DNA of 64,000 nucleotides from Thiohalophilus thiocyanatoxydans (GTDB lineage Bacteria > Pseudomonadota > Gammaproteobacteria > UBA6429 > Thiohalophilaceae): assembly GCF_004366735.1 (NCBI RefSeq), contig NZ_SOQX01000001.1, positions 1 through 64,000 on the forward strand, read 5' to 3'. Numbering within the stretch: position 1 is the first letter of the stretch; each line of letters starts with the position of its first letter. The notes below the pieces were generated by a model. It ran no database searches. It had not been told where the DNA came from and saw nothing but the letters and a program-made list of their open reading frames with translations. Positions 1-7,031 of the stretch are shown piece after piece. A program made the translations under genes and the position numbers.

Positions 1-140
1 ATGGGTGTTCATCCGGGCCTCCTGGCGGTTGGTTTGGGTTTGCACCGCCAATTGTCCGGGTAGGTGCCGGATGAACAACCTACTGAGAGATCACACCTAG
101 GTGCTAGCAAAAATATAACAACTGAAAATATCCGCCAAAA
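1..140. other. Unassigned left-edge sequence with a long inverted repeat
   Basis: No coding frame can be supported. Ten-base arms GTTCATCCGG (near 7-16) and CCGGATGAAC (near 67-76) are exactly complementary, and a terminator hairpin follows at 142-167. This could be the end of a structured RNA or the leader or tail of a gene lying left of the window. I did not recognise it as tmRNA, 6S, SRP or RNase P RNA. Confidence 0.3.
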
Positions 141-141
141 G

Positions 142-167
142 AAAAGCCGGGCATTTGCCCGGCTTTT
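142..167. terminator. Bidirectional rho-independent terminator
   Basis: A 12-bp stem, AAAAGCCGGGCA / TGCCCGGCTTTT, closes a tiny loop and is flanked by A and T runs on both sides. It can end the minus-strand cytochrome c5 transcript and anything entering from the left. Confidence 0.85.
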
Positions 168-177
168 GCTTTTGTTT

Positions 178-210
178 CCTCGGCCCTCGTGACTCGTCCC
201 TCGTCACTCC
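178..210. repeat. Family A short repeat (CTCGTCCCTCGT type), 3' of cytochrome c5
   Basis: Run of degenerate heptamers reading ctcg-gccctcg-tgactcg-tccctcg-tcactc, starting about 20 bp beyond the cytochrome c5 stop. The same unit recurs at 25981, 26228, 26577, 56044, 56099, 59247 and 59457, nearly always at gene 3' ends. Confidence 0.7.
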
Positions 211-230
211 CCAAAGGGGGGGCCGGAGGC

Positions 231-704
231 CTATTGGCTTTCGCCGACCATGTATTCCACGGCGGCCTTGACTTCCTCGTCGCTCAGGCCGGCGTTACCG
301 CCTTTGGGCGGCATACCCTTGAAGCCGTTGATGGCGTGGTCGAACAGGGTATCGTTACCCTTGGCGATGCGATCTTCCCAGGCACCTTTGTCACCCAGTA
401 CCGGTGCGCCGGCCGCTCCCGTACCGTGGCAAGCCATACAGGCCGAGTTATAGACTGACTGGCCGTCAGCACCCCCGCCGCTGCCTCCTGCTGCTTCTTC
501 TTGCTTGACTTCCGCCGTGTTCACCTCGCCGATGGGCGCAATCCGCTCTTCGACCGCTGCCTGAACCCTGGGATCCTGCTGGGCATCGACCGAATCCTTG
601 CCACTGATGGCGTTGGCGCCGATGATCGCCAGCACCATGAACACCAGCAAACCGATAAGAATCGCCACAAATACCTTCATAAAGTCCGTGTCTTTTTGAT
701 CCAC
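231..704 (-). CDS. Membrane-anchored cytochrome c5 family protein
   Basis: This is a monoheme c-type cytochrome, probably a periplasmic electron carrier held by an N-terminal anchor. One transmembrane segment near residues 10-27 (VFVAILIGLLVFMVLAIIG) is followed by a Gly/Ala/Glu-rich linker and one heme-binding CMACH. The pattern AINGFKGMPPKGG supplies the likely distal Met ligand. I chose the GTG at 704 because GAGGGGAG lies just upstream; the ATG for MKVFV has no ribosome binding site and the longer frame adds an unlikely leader. It closely resembles the soluble cytochrome c5 at 40816-41121 in this window. The gene is single, and the terminator at 142-167 lies downstream. Its partner oxidase or reductase cannot be told from the sequence. 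Confidence 0.88.
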   Translation of the reverse strand: MDQKDTDFMKVFVAILIGLLVFMVLAIIGANAISGKDSVDAQQDPRVQAAVEERIAPIGEVNTAEVKQEEAAGGSGGGADGQSVYNSACMACHGTGAAGAPVLGDKGAWEDRIAKGNDTLFDHAINGFKGMPPKGGNAGLSDEEVKAAVEYMVGESQ

Positions 705-806
705 GCTGCTCCCCTCTACGTTTAGCCCAATTCGGCCCGGCGGCGGAAAACGCCCGACCCTGTCAATACAACGCCTATTATAATAGGAATCCGCCGACGC
801 CACCAC

Positions 807-1094
807 CGCCCGAACGGTGGCGCATTCCCGTGTGGACGAAACAGGGCAGGAGCGGTAAGCTACGCGCTGTCCCGGCCCACAAAACCGATAATTTTACTGG
901 GGTATACTGTTCACACGGCCGTCGCCTGAATACCCGTCGCATGCACTCGCACAGGGCCGCGGTCGGCCCGAAGGTCACGGTCAAAAAATCGACACTACCA
1001 CCGAGTTTCCAGCATCCGGAAGTAGACCGCCAGGTGGCCAGGCGAAATCCTGTCGAACACAACACGCCTGCATTACGTTACAATACCGAATAAC
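807..1094. other. Intergenic region with no supported gene
   Basis: Between the cytochrome c5 leader and tRNA-Arg. Open frames here lack ribosome binding sites and recognisable products. It must hold the promoters for the divergent cytochrome and tRNA genes, but I cannot place them confidently. Confidence 0.4.
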
Positions 1095-1171
1095 GCGCCC
1101 GTAGCTCAGCTGGATAGAGTATCGGTCTCCGACACCGAAGGTCACAGGTTCGAATCCTGTCGGGCGCGCCA
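1095..1171 (+). tRNA. tRNA-Arg (anticodon CCG)
   Basis: Complete 77-nt cloverleaf. The 7-bp acceptor stem is GCGCCCG / CGGGCGC, the discriminator is G, and CCA is encoded. The D arm contains AGCTCAGCTGGATAGAGT. The anticodon arm TCGGT-CTCCGAC-ACCGA places CCG at positions 34-36. The T arm contains GGTTCGAATCC. It reads CGG codons. It sits at the left edge of a region of different base composition and is followed by a partial copy of its own 3' end at 1340-1358, which suggests use as an integration target. Confidence 0.97.
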
Positions 1172-1172
1172 T

Positions 1173-1215
1173 AAAATGCAAAAGGGTCTTCCTTGTGAAG
1201 GCCCTTTTGCATTTT
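1173..1215 (+). terminator. Terminator of tRNA-Arg
   Basis: Long near-perfect stem: AAAATGCAAAAGGG pairs with CCCTTTTGCATTTT and an inner CTTC/GAAG extends it. The 3' arm ends in TTTT. It starts two bases after the tRNA CCA. Confidence 0.85.
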
Positions 1216-1340
1216 CGGCCCAACACCAGAATTTCGAACCTGTGACCGCAGGTCAAATAAGGTTCGACAAATTTGTCTGGAACAAATTTGGGCAACGCGA
1301 AGCGTTGTCCGCAGGGCGAGGGCCAGGGATGGCCCGAGTC
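1216..1340. repeat. Chain of small palindromes between tRNA-Arg and its 3' remnant
   Basis: Consecutive inverted repeats: CGAACCTGTGACC with a reverse match in GGTTCG; CAAATTTGT/ACAAATTTG; CAACGC-gaa-GCGTTG; GGCCA-ggga-TGGCC. No ORF is supported. Confidence 0.5.
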
Positions 1341-1358
1341 AATCCTGTCGGCGCGCCA
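1340..1358 (+). repeat. Degenerate copy of the tRNA-Arg 3' end
   Basis: The stretch CAATCCTGTCGGCGCGCCA matches the last part of the tRNA (CGAATCCTGTCGGGCGCGCCA) apart from one missing G and the leading base. The rest of the cloverleaf is absent. It may be an attachment-site scar or the remains of a tandem tRNA gene. No integrase gene is visible in the window. Confidence 0.65.
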
Positions 1359-1365
1359 AATAATT

Positions 1366-1395
1366 AAAAGCCCATGCTAGCTAGCATGGGCTTTT
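1366..1395. terminator. Palindromic terminator after the tRNA remnant
   Basis: Perfect 15-bp arms AAAAGCCCATGCTAG / CTAGCATGGGCTTTT followed by a further T. It is symmetrical, so it can work on either strand. Confidence 0.8.
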
Positions 1396-1653
1396 TGCTT
1401 TACGACCGCAGAATAAGAACCTGTGAAACAGGTTCGGCCCATCAGTGTCGGCCCGGATGAAAGAATCACCCCTCTCCTTCATATAACTTAAGTAAGTGTC
1501 CGAATACCGACACGGAACTGACGTGCAGTCGAAACCTTCAGGGTGGTATTCACAGCACGTTATAGAGGTACGGATTCAGTAGTTAGAGCCAGGGGGAACC
1601 GGTACTTATAATACCTGAGTTAGAATGGATGGTCAGTAACAAGGCAATAGGGG
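1396..1653. other. Intergenic region with no supported gene
   Basis: Contains a perfect short palindrome GAACCTGT-gaa-ACAGGTTC near 1417-1435 and otherwise nothing I recognise. The base composition changes here from GC-rich flank to the AT-richer island. Confidence 0.4.
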
Positions 1654-2475
1654 TTATATCAAATGCACCGCATTCAATCCATTACCCCGGTCAGACTCAT
1701 TAAACCGAATACGCTTAATTTCACGGCATTGCCCTGTCGTTTCATCCAGGTCCAGCATGGCTGCGCATAGCGTACCTTCGCCACTCGCAACCGCCATTTG
1801 TTCCGATTTTTTTTCAATCAGACAGCGGAGCATCTTCTCAGTGTCAAGCCCGACAATCGAATCATAGCACCCGCTCATACCAACATCCGTGATATAGCCC
1901 GTTCCGTTCGGCAAAATGCACTCGTCCGCGGTAGGCACATGTGTATGTGTTCCGACCACCGCAGAAACCTTGCCGTCGAGATGCCAGCCCATTGCGATTT
2001 TCTCGCTGGCCGCCTCGGCATGCATATCCACAATAACAGCACTAATATCGTCGGTTTTCTCGGCCAGGACCCGATCGGCGACGGCAAAGGGGCAATCAAG
2101 TCCGGAAGGCATAAAAATATTACCAAGAAGATTCAGAATACCGATCTTTTGACCCTTTCGGGTTGTAAAAATATACCAGCCGGATCCGGGTGAAGCGACA
2201 GGGTAGTTATGCGGGCGCAACAGCCTGGGCTCTGTTTTAATATAGTCGAAAACCTCCTTCTTATCCCAGGCATGGTTCCCGTTAGTCAGAACGTCAATAC
2301 CAAGATCGAATAACGCCGTGGCATCTGAACGCGTAACACCTTTCCCATCGGAGATATTCTCCGCATTAGCAATGATCAGCTCAACATCGTATTGATCCCG
2401 CAAGAACGGCAAAACCGAAGCTATCGCACGAAGCCCCGGTTTTCCGACAATATCACCAATAAAAAGCACATACAT
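1654..2475 (-). CDS. YmdB/TIGR00282-family metallophosphoesterase
   Basis: Members of this family are calcineurin-like metal-dependent phosphodiesterases; Bacillus YmdB hydrolyses 2',3'-cyclic nucleotides. The 273-aa length is typical. Visible metal-site motifs are GDIVGKPG (residues 7-14), NAENISDGKG (residues 37-46), TNGNHAWDK near residue 66, and GTHTHVPTADE in the C-terminal half. The start is supported by AGGA upstream of ATGTATG. It lies on the same strand as the sulfur genes above it but is separated by 226 bp, so it need not belong to that transcript. The gene is AT-richer than the right-hand flank. The cellular substrate is unknown. Confidence 0.88.
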   Translation of the reverse strand: MYVLFIGDIVGKPGLRAIASVLPFLRDQYDVELIIANAENISDGKGVTRSDATALFDLGIDVLTNGNHAWDKKEVFDYIKTEPRLLRPHNYPVASPGSGWYIFTTRKGQKIGILNLLGNIFMPSGLDCPFAVADRVLAEKTDDISAVIVDMHAEAASEKIAMGWHLDGKVSAVVGTHTHVPTADECILPNGTGYITDVGMSGCYDSIVGLDTEKMLRCLIEKKSEQMAVASGEGTLCAAMLDLDETTGQCREIKRIRFNESDRGNGLNAVHLI

Positions 2476-2701
2476 GCAAGGTGGTCCTGGGTTAAACTGT
2501 GAAAGGTTGCCTTATTTACCTTGCAGTCAAATCATGGAGATGCATTGCATTTATTTATTGTTAACCGATGAAATAATCAAATCCATGATGATTTGTCAAA
2601 TTTTCGATTCAAAATCTACCCGACCCAATCAGTCATATGGACTGGGCGAGATTATCAGGATTTAAAATACCCTCAATCTCGGATTGGAGTATCCCATGTA
2701 C

Positions 2702-3133
2702 TTACAGAATTTCATTACCATGGCGATGTTGATCGCGCAAGCTCTGGCTCATATATTTCCCAATCATGGCAAGCAGGCGAACGCCTTCCTGAGTTCCTGG
2801 ATCACGGGCTACTCGCCACATGCAGCCCAGGCCACCTTTTGCCGGCGGTGCTGCTGCAACATCCTGACTGGCGGAATGAATTGCCTCTGACAAAGCAATC
2901 AGCAGGTACTGACTATCAGGTTTGTCAAGGACCTGAAGCAATCGCATCAAGCCTTCATTACGAGTCAGACGATCAAGTAAATTCAGACCTTCACTCATCG
3001 TACCGGCAATTCGGGTCACAATTTCATCAGACATCGCATCTCTAGCAGCGCTAACGAGGTTTGCGATTTCGACCAACCCCTTGAGCTCGTCGTCAGTTAT
3101 TTCATTGATCCGGCTTTCAGCTTCTGTTGTCAT
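2702..3133 (-). CDS. DUF1641 domain protein of the sulfur module
   Basis: 143-aa soluble protein of unknown biochemical function. It has a helical N-terminus, and the family signature GLGCMWRVARDPGTQEGVRLLAMIGK spans about residues 100-125. DUF1641 proteins are often encoded next to SQR-like flavoproteins or formate-dehydrogenase-like genes, and here the gene starts 12 bp after the SQR-like stop. It is probably the last gene of the long scn transcript. A role as a small partner or assembly factor for the flavoprotein is inference only. Confidence 0.82.
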   Translation of the reverse strand: MTTEAESRINEITDDELKGLVEIANLVSAARDAMSDEIVTRIAGTMSEGLNLLDRLTRNEGLMRLLQVLDKPDSQYLLIALSEAIHSASQDVAAAPPAKGGLGCMWRVARDPGTQEGVRLLAMIGKYMSQSLRDQHRHGNEIL

Positions 3134-3145
3134 AACGAAGAATCC

Positions 3146-4279
3146 TTAAAGTAGTCCGCGCACACTGGTCCAGTACATTTGGTTATACGCCATTTTGAAC
3201 CAATGCATGGGCCTTGATGAAGGTTTAAGATCAGGCGGGTTCTTGTAATCGAACATCGCATGGGTTGCGCTGTCATGACCGGTCTCAATAAAGCAGTACA
3301 CCTTGCCGTCATAATCCCTGACTGGAGTACCAATCTTGATGATTGATGCAATATTCTCAGCAACAACCTCGGCTTCAAAATGCGCAGCTGAACCCGTTTT
3401 GCTGACAGGAAGATTCGTTGTATCCCCTAGCACATAGACGTTGTCGTGACCATTCATGGTTAGTTGATGCCGATCAGTTGGAATCCAGCCGCCAGCACCA
3501 AGATTGCTCTTTTCTATTACTTCCATTCCACTGTGAGGGGGGATTGCGATAAGCATATCGTAAGCTGTTTCGGTGCCTTCCTCGCTTCTGACAATGTTGT
3601 TTTCACTATCCACTTCCTTGACATTGAACAATGTCTCGTACTCAATACCCATTCTATCGAACTCGGGCTTTGCCCATTTTGCGACATTTTCAATAGTATG
3701 AATTCTTCCAATGGGATAATGGTATTTTATATTTATCTTGTCACGAACCCCTCTGGCCTTGAAGTAGTCATGAAGTGAAAAAATCAACTCGACCGGAGCA
3801 ATCGGGCACTTGTGAGGAACGCCGACCACAACGGCAACTGTTCCTTCCTCAATTGATCGTAATTTCCTGAACATCTTTAGCGCCGATTCTTCTGTATAGA
3901 ATGTCTCCGCACCTTCTGTCATACCTGGAATTTGTTCCGGAACAATTCTCGATCCTGTGGCGATAACGAGAATATCGTAATCGTAAGTCTCTCCGCTTTT
4001 GGTCACGACTCGCTCTTTATCTATCTGAAATTCAACAGCGGGATCAACATGGAAATCGACAGACTGTTCCAAAAGACTTTTCTGATCGCGATAAAGCTGA
4101 TCGGGTGTCATTTGGCCAAATGCGACATATAAAAGCCCGGGCTGGTACATATGCTTATCGGAGTCGGACAGCATCGTAATATGAACTTTTCGGGAACGAA
4201 TTTCGGCGGATAAGCGTCGCGCCAGATTATTGGCCAGTATAGTCCCGCCGGTGCCACCACCGACTATTAATATTCTCAT
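3146..4279 (-). CDS. SQR-like FAD-dependent sulfide:quinone oxidoreductase family protein
   Basis: 377-aa flavoprotein of the disulfide-reductase superfamily. The N-terminal FAD motif is GGGTGG (residues 8-13), the second dinucleotide region is VVVGVPHKCP, and the C-terminal FAD motif is VYVLGDTTNLPVSKTG (residues 281-296). Cys158 and Cys329 lie where the redox-active cysteines of SQR proteins usually sit. SQRs pass electrons from sulfide to quinone and form polysulfide or protein-bound sulfur. No membrane anchor is evident, and the C-terminal helices (MHWFKMAYNQMYW) could be amphipathic. The start has a strong AGGAG. It follows dsrE and tusA, which suggests it handles sulfur released from thiocyanate or carbonyl sulfide. 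The exact SQR type cannot be settled by eye. Confidence 0.85.
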   Translation of the reverse strand: MRILIVGGGTGGTILANNLARRLSAEIRSRKVHITMLSDSDKHMYQPGLLYVAFGQMTPDQLYRDQKSLLEQSVDFHVDPAVEFQIDKERVVTKSGETYDYDILVIATGSRIVPEQIPGMTEGAETFYTEESALKMFRKLRSIEEGTVAVVVGVPHKCPIAPVELIFSLHDYFKARGVRDKINIKYHYPIGRIHTIENVAKWAKPEFDRMGIEYETLFNVKEVDSENNIVRSEEGTETAYDMLIAIPPHSGMEVIEKSNLGAGGWIPTDRHQLTMNGHDNVYVLGDTTNLPVSKTGSAAHFEAEVVAENIASIIKIGTPVRDYDGKVYCFIETGHDSATHAMFDYKNPPDLKPSSRPMHWFKMAYNQMYWTSVRGLL

Positions 4280-4356
4280 TTCATTCTCCTATCGAATTCA
4301 GACCCTGATTGGCATCAACAGGATCGACCCATCGCACCGCAAACCAAAAAAATGTT

Positions 4357-4587
4357 CTATTTTGTTTTGCGGATCTTGATATGCCAGACACCGTCTATTT
4401 GCTCATTACTTAATAGCTCGTGACCGACCTTGGTTACCCATTCCGGCACATCAGCACCAGAGCCTTCATCAGTAGACAAAAGCTCGAGAACGTCACCGAC
4501 ATCAGCCTGTTTCATATATGTTATAAGCTCCATGAGTGGCCCAGGGCAAAAAGTGTCACGCGCATCTATAGTCTTGATATCACTCAT
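4357..4587 (-). CDS. tusA: TusA-family sulfur carrier protein
   Basis: 76-aa small sulfurtransferase that carries sulfur as a persulfide. The hallmark CPGPL (Cys14) follows a first strand TIDARDTF, and the domain continues GDVLELLSTDEGSGADVPEW. I chose the ATG at 4587 because GGAGAAG lies seven bases upstream; the longer frame adds a basic leader with no ribosome binding site. It lies between a DsrE-like gene and an SQR-like gene, the usual setting for TusA in sulfur oxidisers, where it relays sulfane sulfur to oxidation or biosynthetic systems. No sHdr or Dsr enzyme is present in the window to receive that sulfur. Confidence 0.88.
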   Translation of the reverse strand: MSDIKTIDARDTFCPGPLMELITYMKQADVGDVLELLSTDEGSGADVPEWVTKVGHELLSNEQIDGVWHIKIRKTK

Positions 4588-4624
4588 TACATACTTCTCC
4601 ATTCGTATTTCATTGCGTTTTCGA

Positions 4625-5014
4625 TCAGAACGTAAATACCTGACCGCCCTCGGCATCACTAAGGTAGCGAGTTAGTCCCGTTGCAGGCCCGACTTCTGAA
4701 TCCAGATCATCCTGCGAAATTTTCATCAAGTCCATAGCCATTGAACAGGGCAATAACCTTGCATCACCCAACTCGACAGCTTGTTGAAACAGCTGTTTGA
4801 AAGGTGGAACACCTTTCTGGTCCATCAGCTCGCCGAGCTCACCTTCGACAGATGCATCCTCGCTTCGGCCTTTAACAAAAAAGGTCAAAGCGTTCATTGA
4901 CAAAAATACGGACACATCCTCTCCGGTAGACGCAGCGACAGACGCGATCATAGCCGCCATTTGCAGCTTCTCACGCGTTCCTGTCGTACATATGATACTT
5001 ATCTTTTGTGGCAT
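4625..5014 (-). CDS. DsrE-family (DsrE2-like) sulfurtransferase
   Basis: 129-aa DsrE/F-like protein. The order is a Rossmann-like N-terminus ([21 protein letters not shown]), a hydrophobic central strand ([13 protein letters not shown]), and a conserved cysteine in [11 protein letters not shown] that would carry the persulfide. DsrE-type proteins pass sulfur to and from TusA, the next gene downstream. The start at 5014 has GAGGTAAGG just before it. It lies 140 bp after the second ABC permease on the same strand, so it may be read from the scn promoter or from its own promoter in 5033-5154. Confidence 0.82.
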   Translation of the reverse strand: MPQKISIICTTGTREKLQMAAMIASVAASTGEDVSVFLSMNALTFFVKGRSEDASVEGELGELMDQKGVPPFKQLFQQAVELGDARLLPCSMAMDLMKISQDDLDSEVGPATGLTRYLSDAEGGQVFTF

Positions 5015-5154
5015 AACAGCCTTACCTCGCATCCTTATTTCAGAATTGATTCAATCCCAAGCCTGCGACTAAACCTGACACAAATCGCTTGAGACCCAAA
5101 TCCACATCATTCACACGGTAATAGTTTATGTACGCTGGACATAATATTTGTCTT

Positions 5155-6009
5155 CTACTCCTTGGATTCCTTGACCCATGAGAACTTCTTGATAAGCATC
5201 ACGCAGATACTATCCAGAATATAACCCACAGCCCCGATAACAAGAATCATTGCCATAAGGTTATCGTAAGTCATCCCCTCACGGGCATCCTGAATTGCGT
5301 AACCGAAACCTGAGGTAACGCCAAGAAATTCAGCTGGAACAATAACAATCCAGGCAACACCCAGGGCAAGTCGTATACCGGTCAAAACATCAAAAGCTAT
5401 TGCAGGCATTATAATCGTTTTGAGAATATGCCATGGATTCGCGCCAAGATTACGTGCAACCTTGAACCAATTAGGATCGACTTTTTCAAGGCCGGCGGCC
5501 GTTGCATACACAATAGGCCACACAGCTGCAATAGTAACCAGAAAGATAATCGCATCATTCCATGTCGCAAAAGCAACCACCGCGATTGGTTCCCAGGATA
5601 GAGGGCTTATCATTCTTATAAACTGGAACGGCACATTGGTCAGCTTCTTGGCCCATACAATACGGCCAATCACGATACCAACAGGTACACCAATGGCAAT
5701 CGCATACATAAGCCCCATCCCCAGTCGATACATGCTGTTCATAAGCGCATCGGGGATTGTTCCTCGAACCCACAAATCAGGCATTGCCTCAAATGCCGGG
5801 ATAAGCCCAAAATTGGCATAATGTGCATACTCAGGATTCTGAGTTATCACATAGACCGTTGCCCACCATATGGCAAACAGCACCCCCAGGCCGACAACGA
5901 AATTACCTGCTCCACACATAGTGCATTTGAGCAAGTAGTACATTTGAGGCCCAAACACATAGTTTCCGGCACTTCTTTTCTTTACTTCATCAGATACGAC
6001 AGCATTCAT
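5155..6009 (-). CDS. ABC transporter permease 2, nitrate/cyanate (NrtB/SsuC) family
   Basis: 284-aa inner-membrane permease with about six transmembrane segments. The ATPase-contacting EAA-type loop is AAGLEKVDPNWFKVARNLGANPWH, followed by PAIAFDVLTGIRLALG. It is clearly homologous to the neighbouring permease (6207-7031): the blocks SPLSW, AAVWP, KVDP-W, ARNLGA and RLALGVAWIV are shared. The two therefore look like a diverged duplication and may form a heterodimer. The family normally imports small anions or sulfonates, and the thiocyanate operon context makes thiocyanate or cyanate the likeliest cargo (inference). The start follows AAGGTGGG. Confidence 0.86.
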   Translation of the reverse strand: MNAVVSDEVKKRSAGNYVFGPQMYYLLKCTMCGAGNFVVGLGVLFAIWWATVYVITQNPEYAHYANFGLIPAFEAMPDLWVRGTIPDALMNSMYRLGMGLMYAIAIGVPVGIVIGRIVWAKKLTNVPFQFIRMISPLSWEPIAVVAFATWNDAIIFLVTIAAVWPIVYATAAGLEKVDPNWFKVARNLGANPWHILKTIIMPAIAFDVLTGIRLALGVAWIVIVPAEFLGVTSGFGYAIQDAREGMTYDNLMAMILVIGAVGYILDSICVMLIKKFSWVKESKE

Positions 6010-6206
6010 TAAACACCCACCTTCATTTTAACAGCCCACAGAGGTAGCTCCATAAGGTTAATTCCGTGTTTGATTTTATGCATACTATTCATTTGTTTGT
6101 CCTGCTTTAATTCTGTGCCCCGTGGCACACTTGTTCAGGAACCCATTCAGCCTGCACGATCCAGTACTGTTCCGACTCTGTTTATCTTTAACAGTCACAG
6201 CCTGAC
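6010..6206. other. Gap between the two permease genes
   Basis: 197 bp without a coding frame. It includes a short hairpin TGTGCC-ccgt-GGCACA near 6115-6130. Other neighbours in the operon are much closer together, so this gap may hold a processing or attenuation site. No promoter is identified. Confidence 0.35.
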
Positions 6207-7031
6207 TTAACCGCGATGCCAGCTAAAGCGTCTAATCAGTACGACTAACAGAGTGTCAAGCGTGTACCCAATGACGCCAATGGTTACGACAATGGCTGTC
6301 AGATGATCATATGACAAGGTTTCGCGTGAATCCTGTATTGAATAACCGAGGCCCGTCGTTACACCAAGATATTCGGCAGGAATGAGAACAATCCAGGCTA
6401 CACCAAGCGCAAGACGCAAACCTGACAGAATATCAAATGTTATCGCCGGGATGATTATTCGGGTTAGCATGTGCATCGGTCTGGCCCCCAAATTACGAGC
6501 AACCATAAACCATGCCGGATCCACCTTGGCCAGGCCTGCTGCAGTCGAGAACATGACCGGCCACACCGCTGCTATTGCGAGGAGAAATACGATCGATCCA
6601 TGCCATTCAGAAAACACATAGACAACAATAGGCATCCATGACAATGGGCTGACCATACGAATGAACTGGAATGGAGAGTTGGTCAGTTCACGAAAGCGCT
6701 TTTTTCTTCCCACAAGGATACCAAGCGGTATTCCCACTATCACTGCGATGAGCAAGCCTTCGCTCAATCGGTGCATACTTACTGCTACTGCAGTTTGCAA
6801 CTTTCCGATTTCCAACAGTTCAGGGAACGCCTTCAAGGTTGGTATCAATCCAAACTTGGAAAACGTGCGGGTATCAGGATTCTGTTCAATATAGTAGCCA
6901 AACACGAGCCAGAGAGCGGCCAGAATACCGAGCCCCGAAATAGCCCAACCAAGCCGGGCAACCATCGGATTCCTGAAGAATCCGATAACCCCCCCACTGG
7001 TTATGGTTGCTGGCTTAGCAGGCACATTCAT
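6207..7031 (-). CDS. ABC transporter permease 1, nitrate/cyanate (NrtB/SsuC) family
   Basis: 274-aa polytopic inner-membrane protein. The EAA-type loop is AAGLAKVDPAWFMVARNLGARPMH, and an RLALGVAWIV-LIPAEYLGVTTG block follows. Its ATG overlaps the stop of the binding-protein gene (7028-7031), so the two are translationally coupled. Together with the second permease, the ATPase and the Tat-exported binding protein it forms one importer. Substrate assignment to thiocyanate or cyanate rests on position within the scn operon, not on known specificity residues. Confidence 0.86.
   Translation of the reverse strand: MNVPAKPATITSGGVIGFFRNPMVARLGWAISGLGILAALWLVFGYYIEQNPDTRTFSKFGLIPTLKAFPELLEIGKLQTAVAVSMHRLSEGLLIAVIVGIPLGILVGRKKRFRELTNSPFQFIRMVSPLSWMPIVVYVFSEWHGSIVFLLAIAAVWPVMFSTAAGLAKVDPAWFMVARNLGARPMHMLTRIIIPAITFDILSGLRLALGVAWIVLIPAEYLGVTTGLGYSIQDSRETLSYDHLTAIVVTIGVIGYTLDTLLVVLIRRFSWHRG

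Noticed and set aside
5033-6206. Additional copies of the 55-bp element near the permease and dsrE genes
   Set aside because: Fragments such as CCCAAG and TTAATTCCG occur but without CTATG, TATAGG or the fixed spacing.
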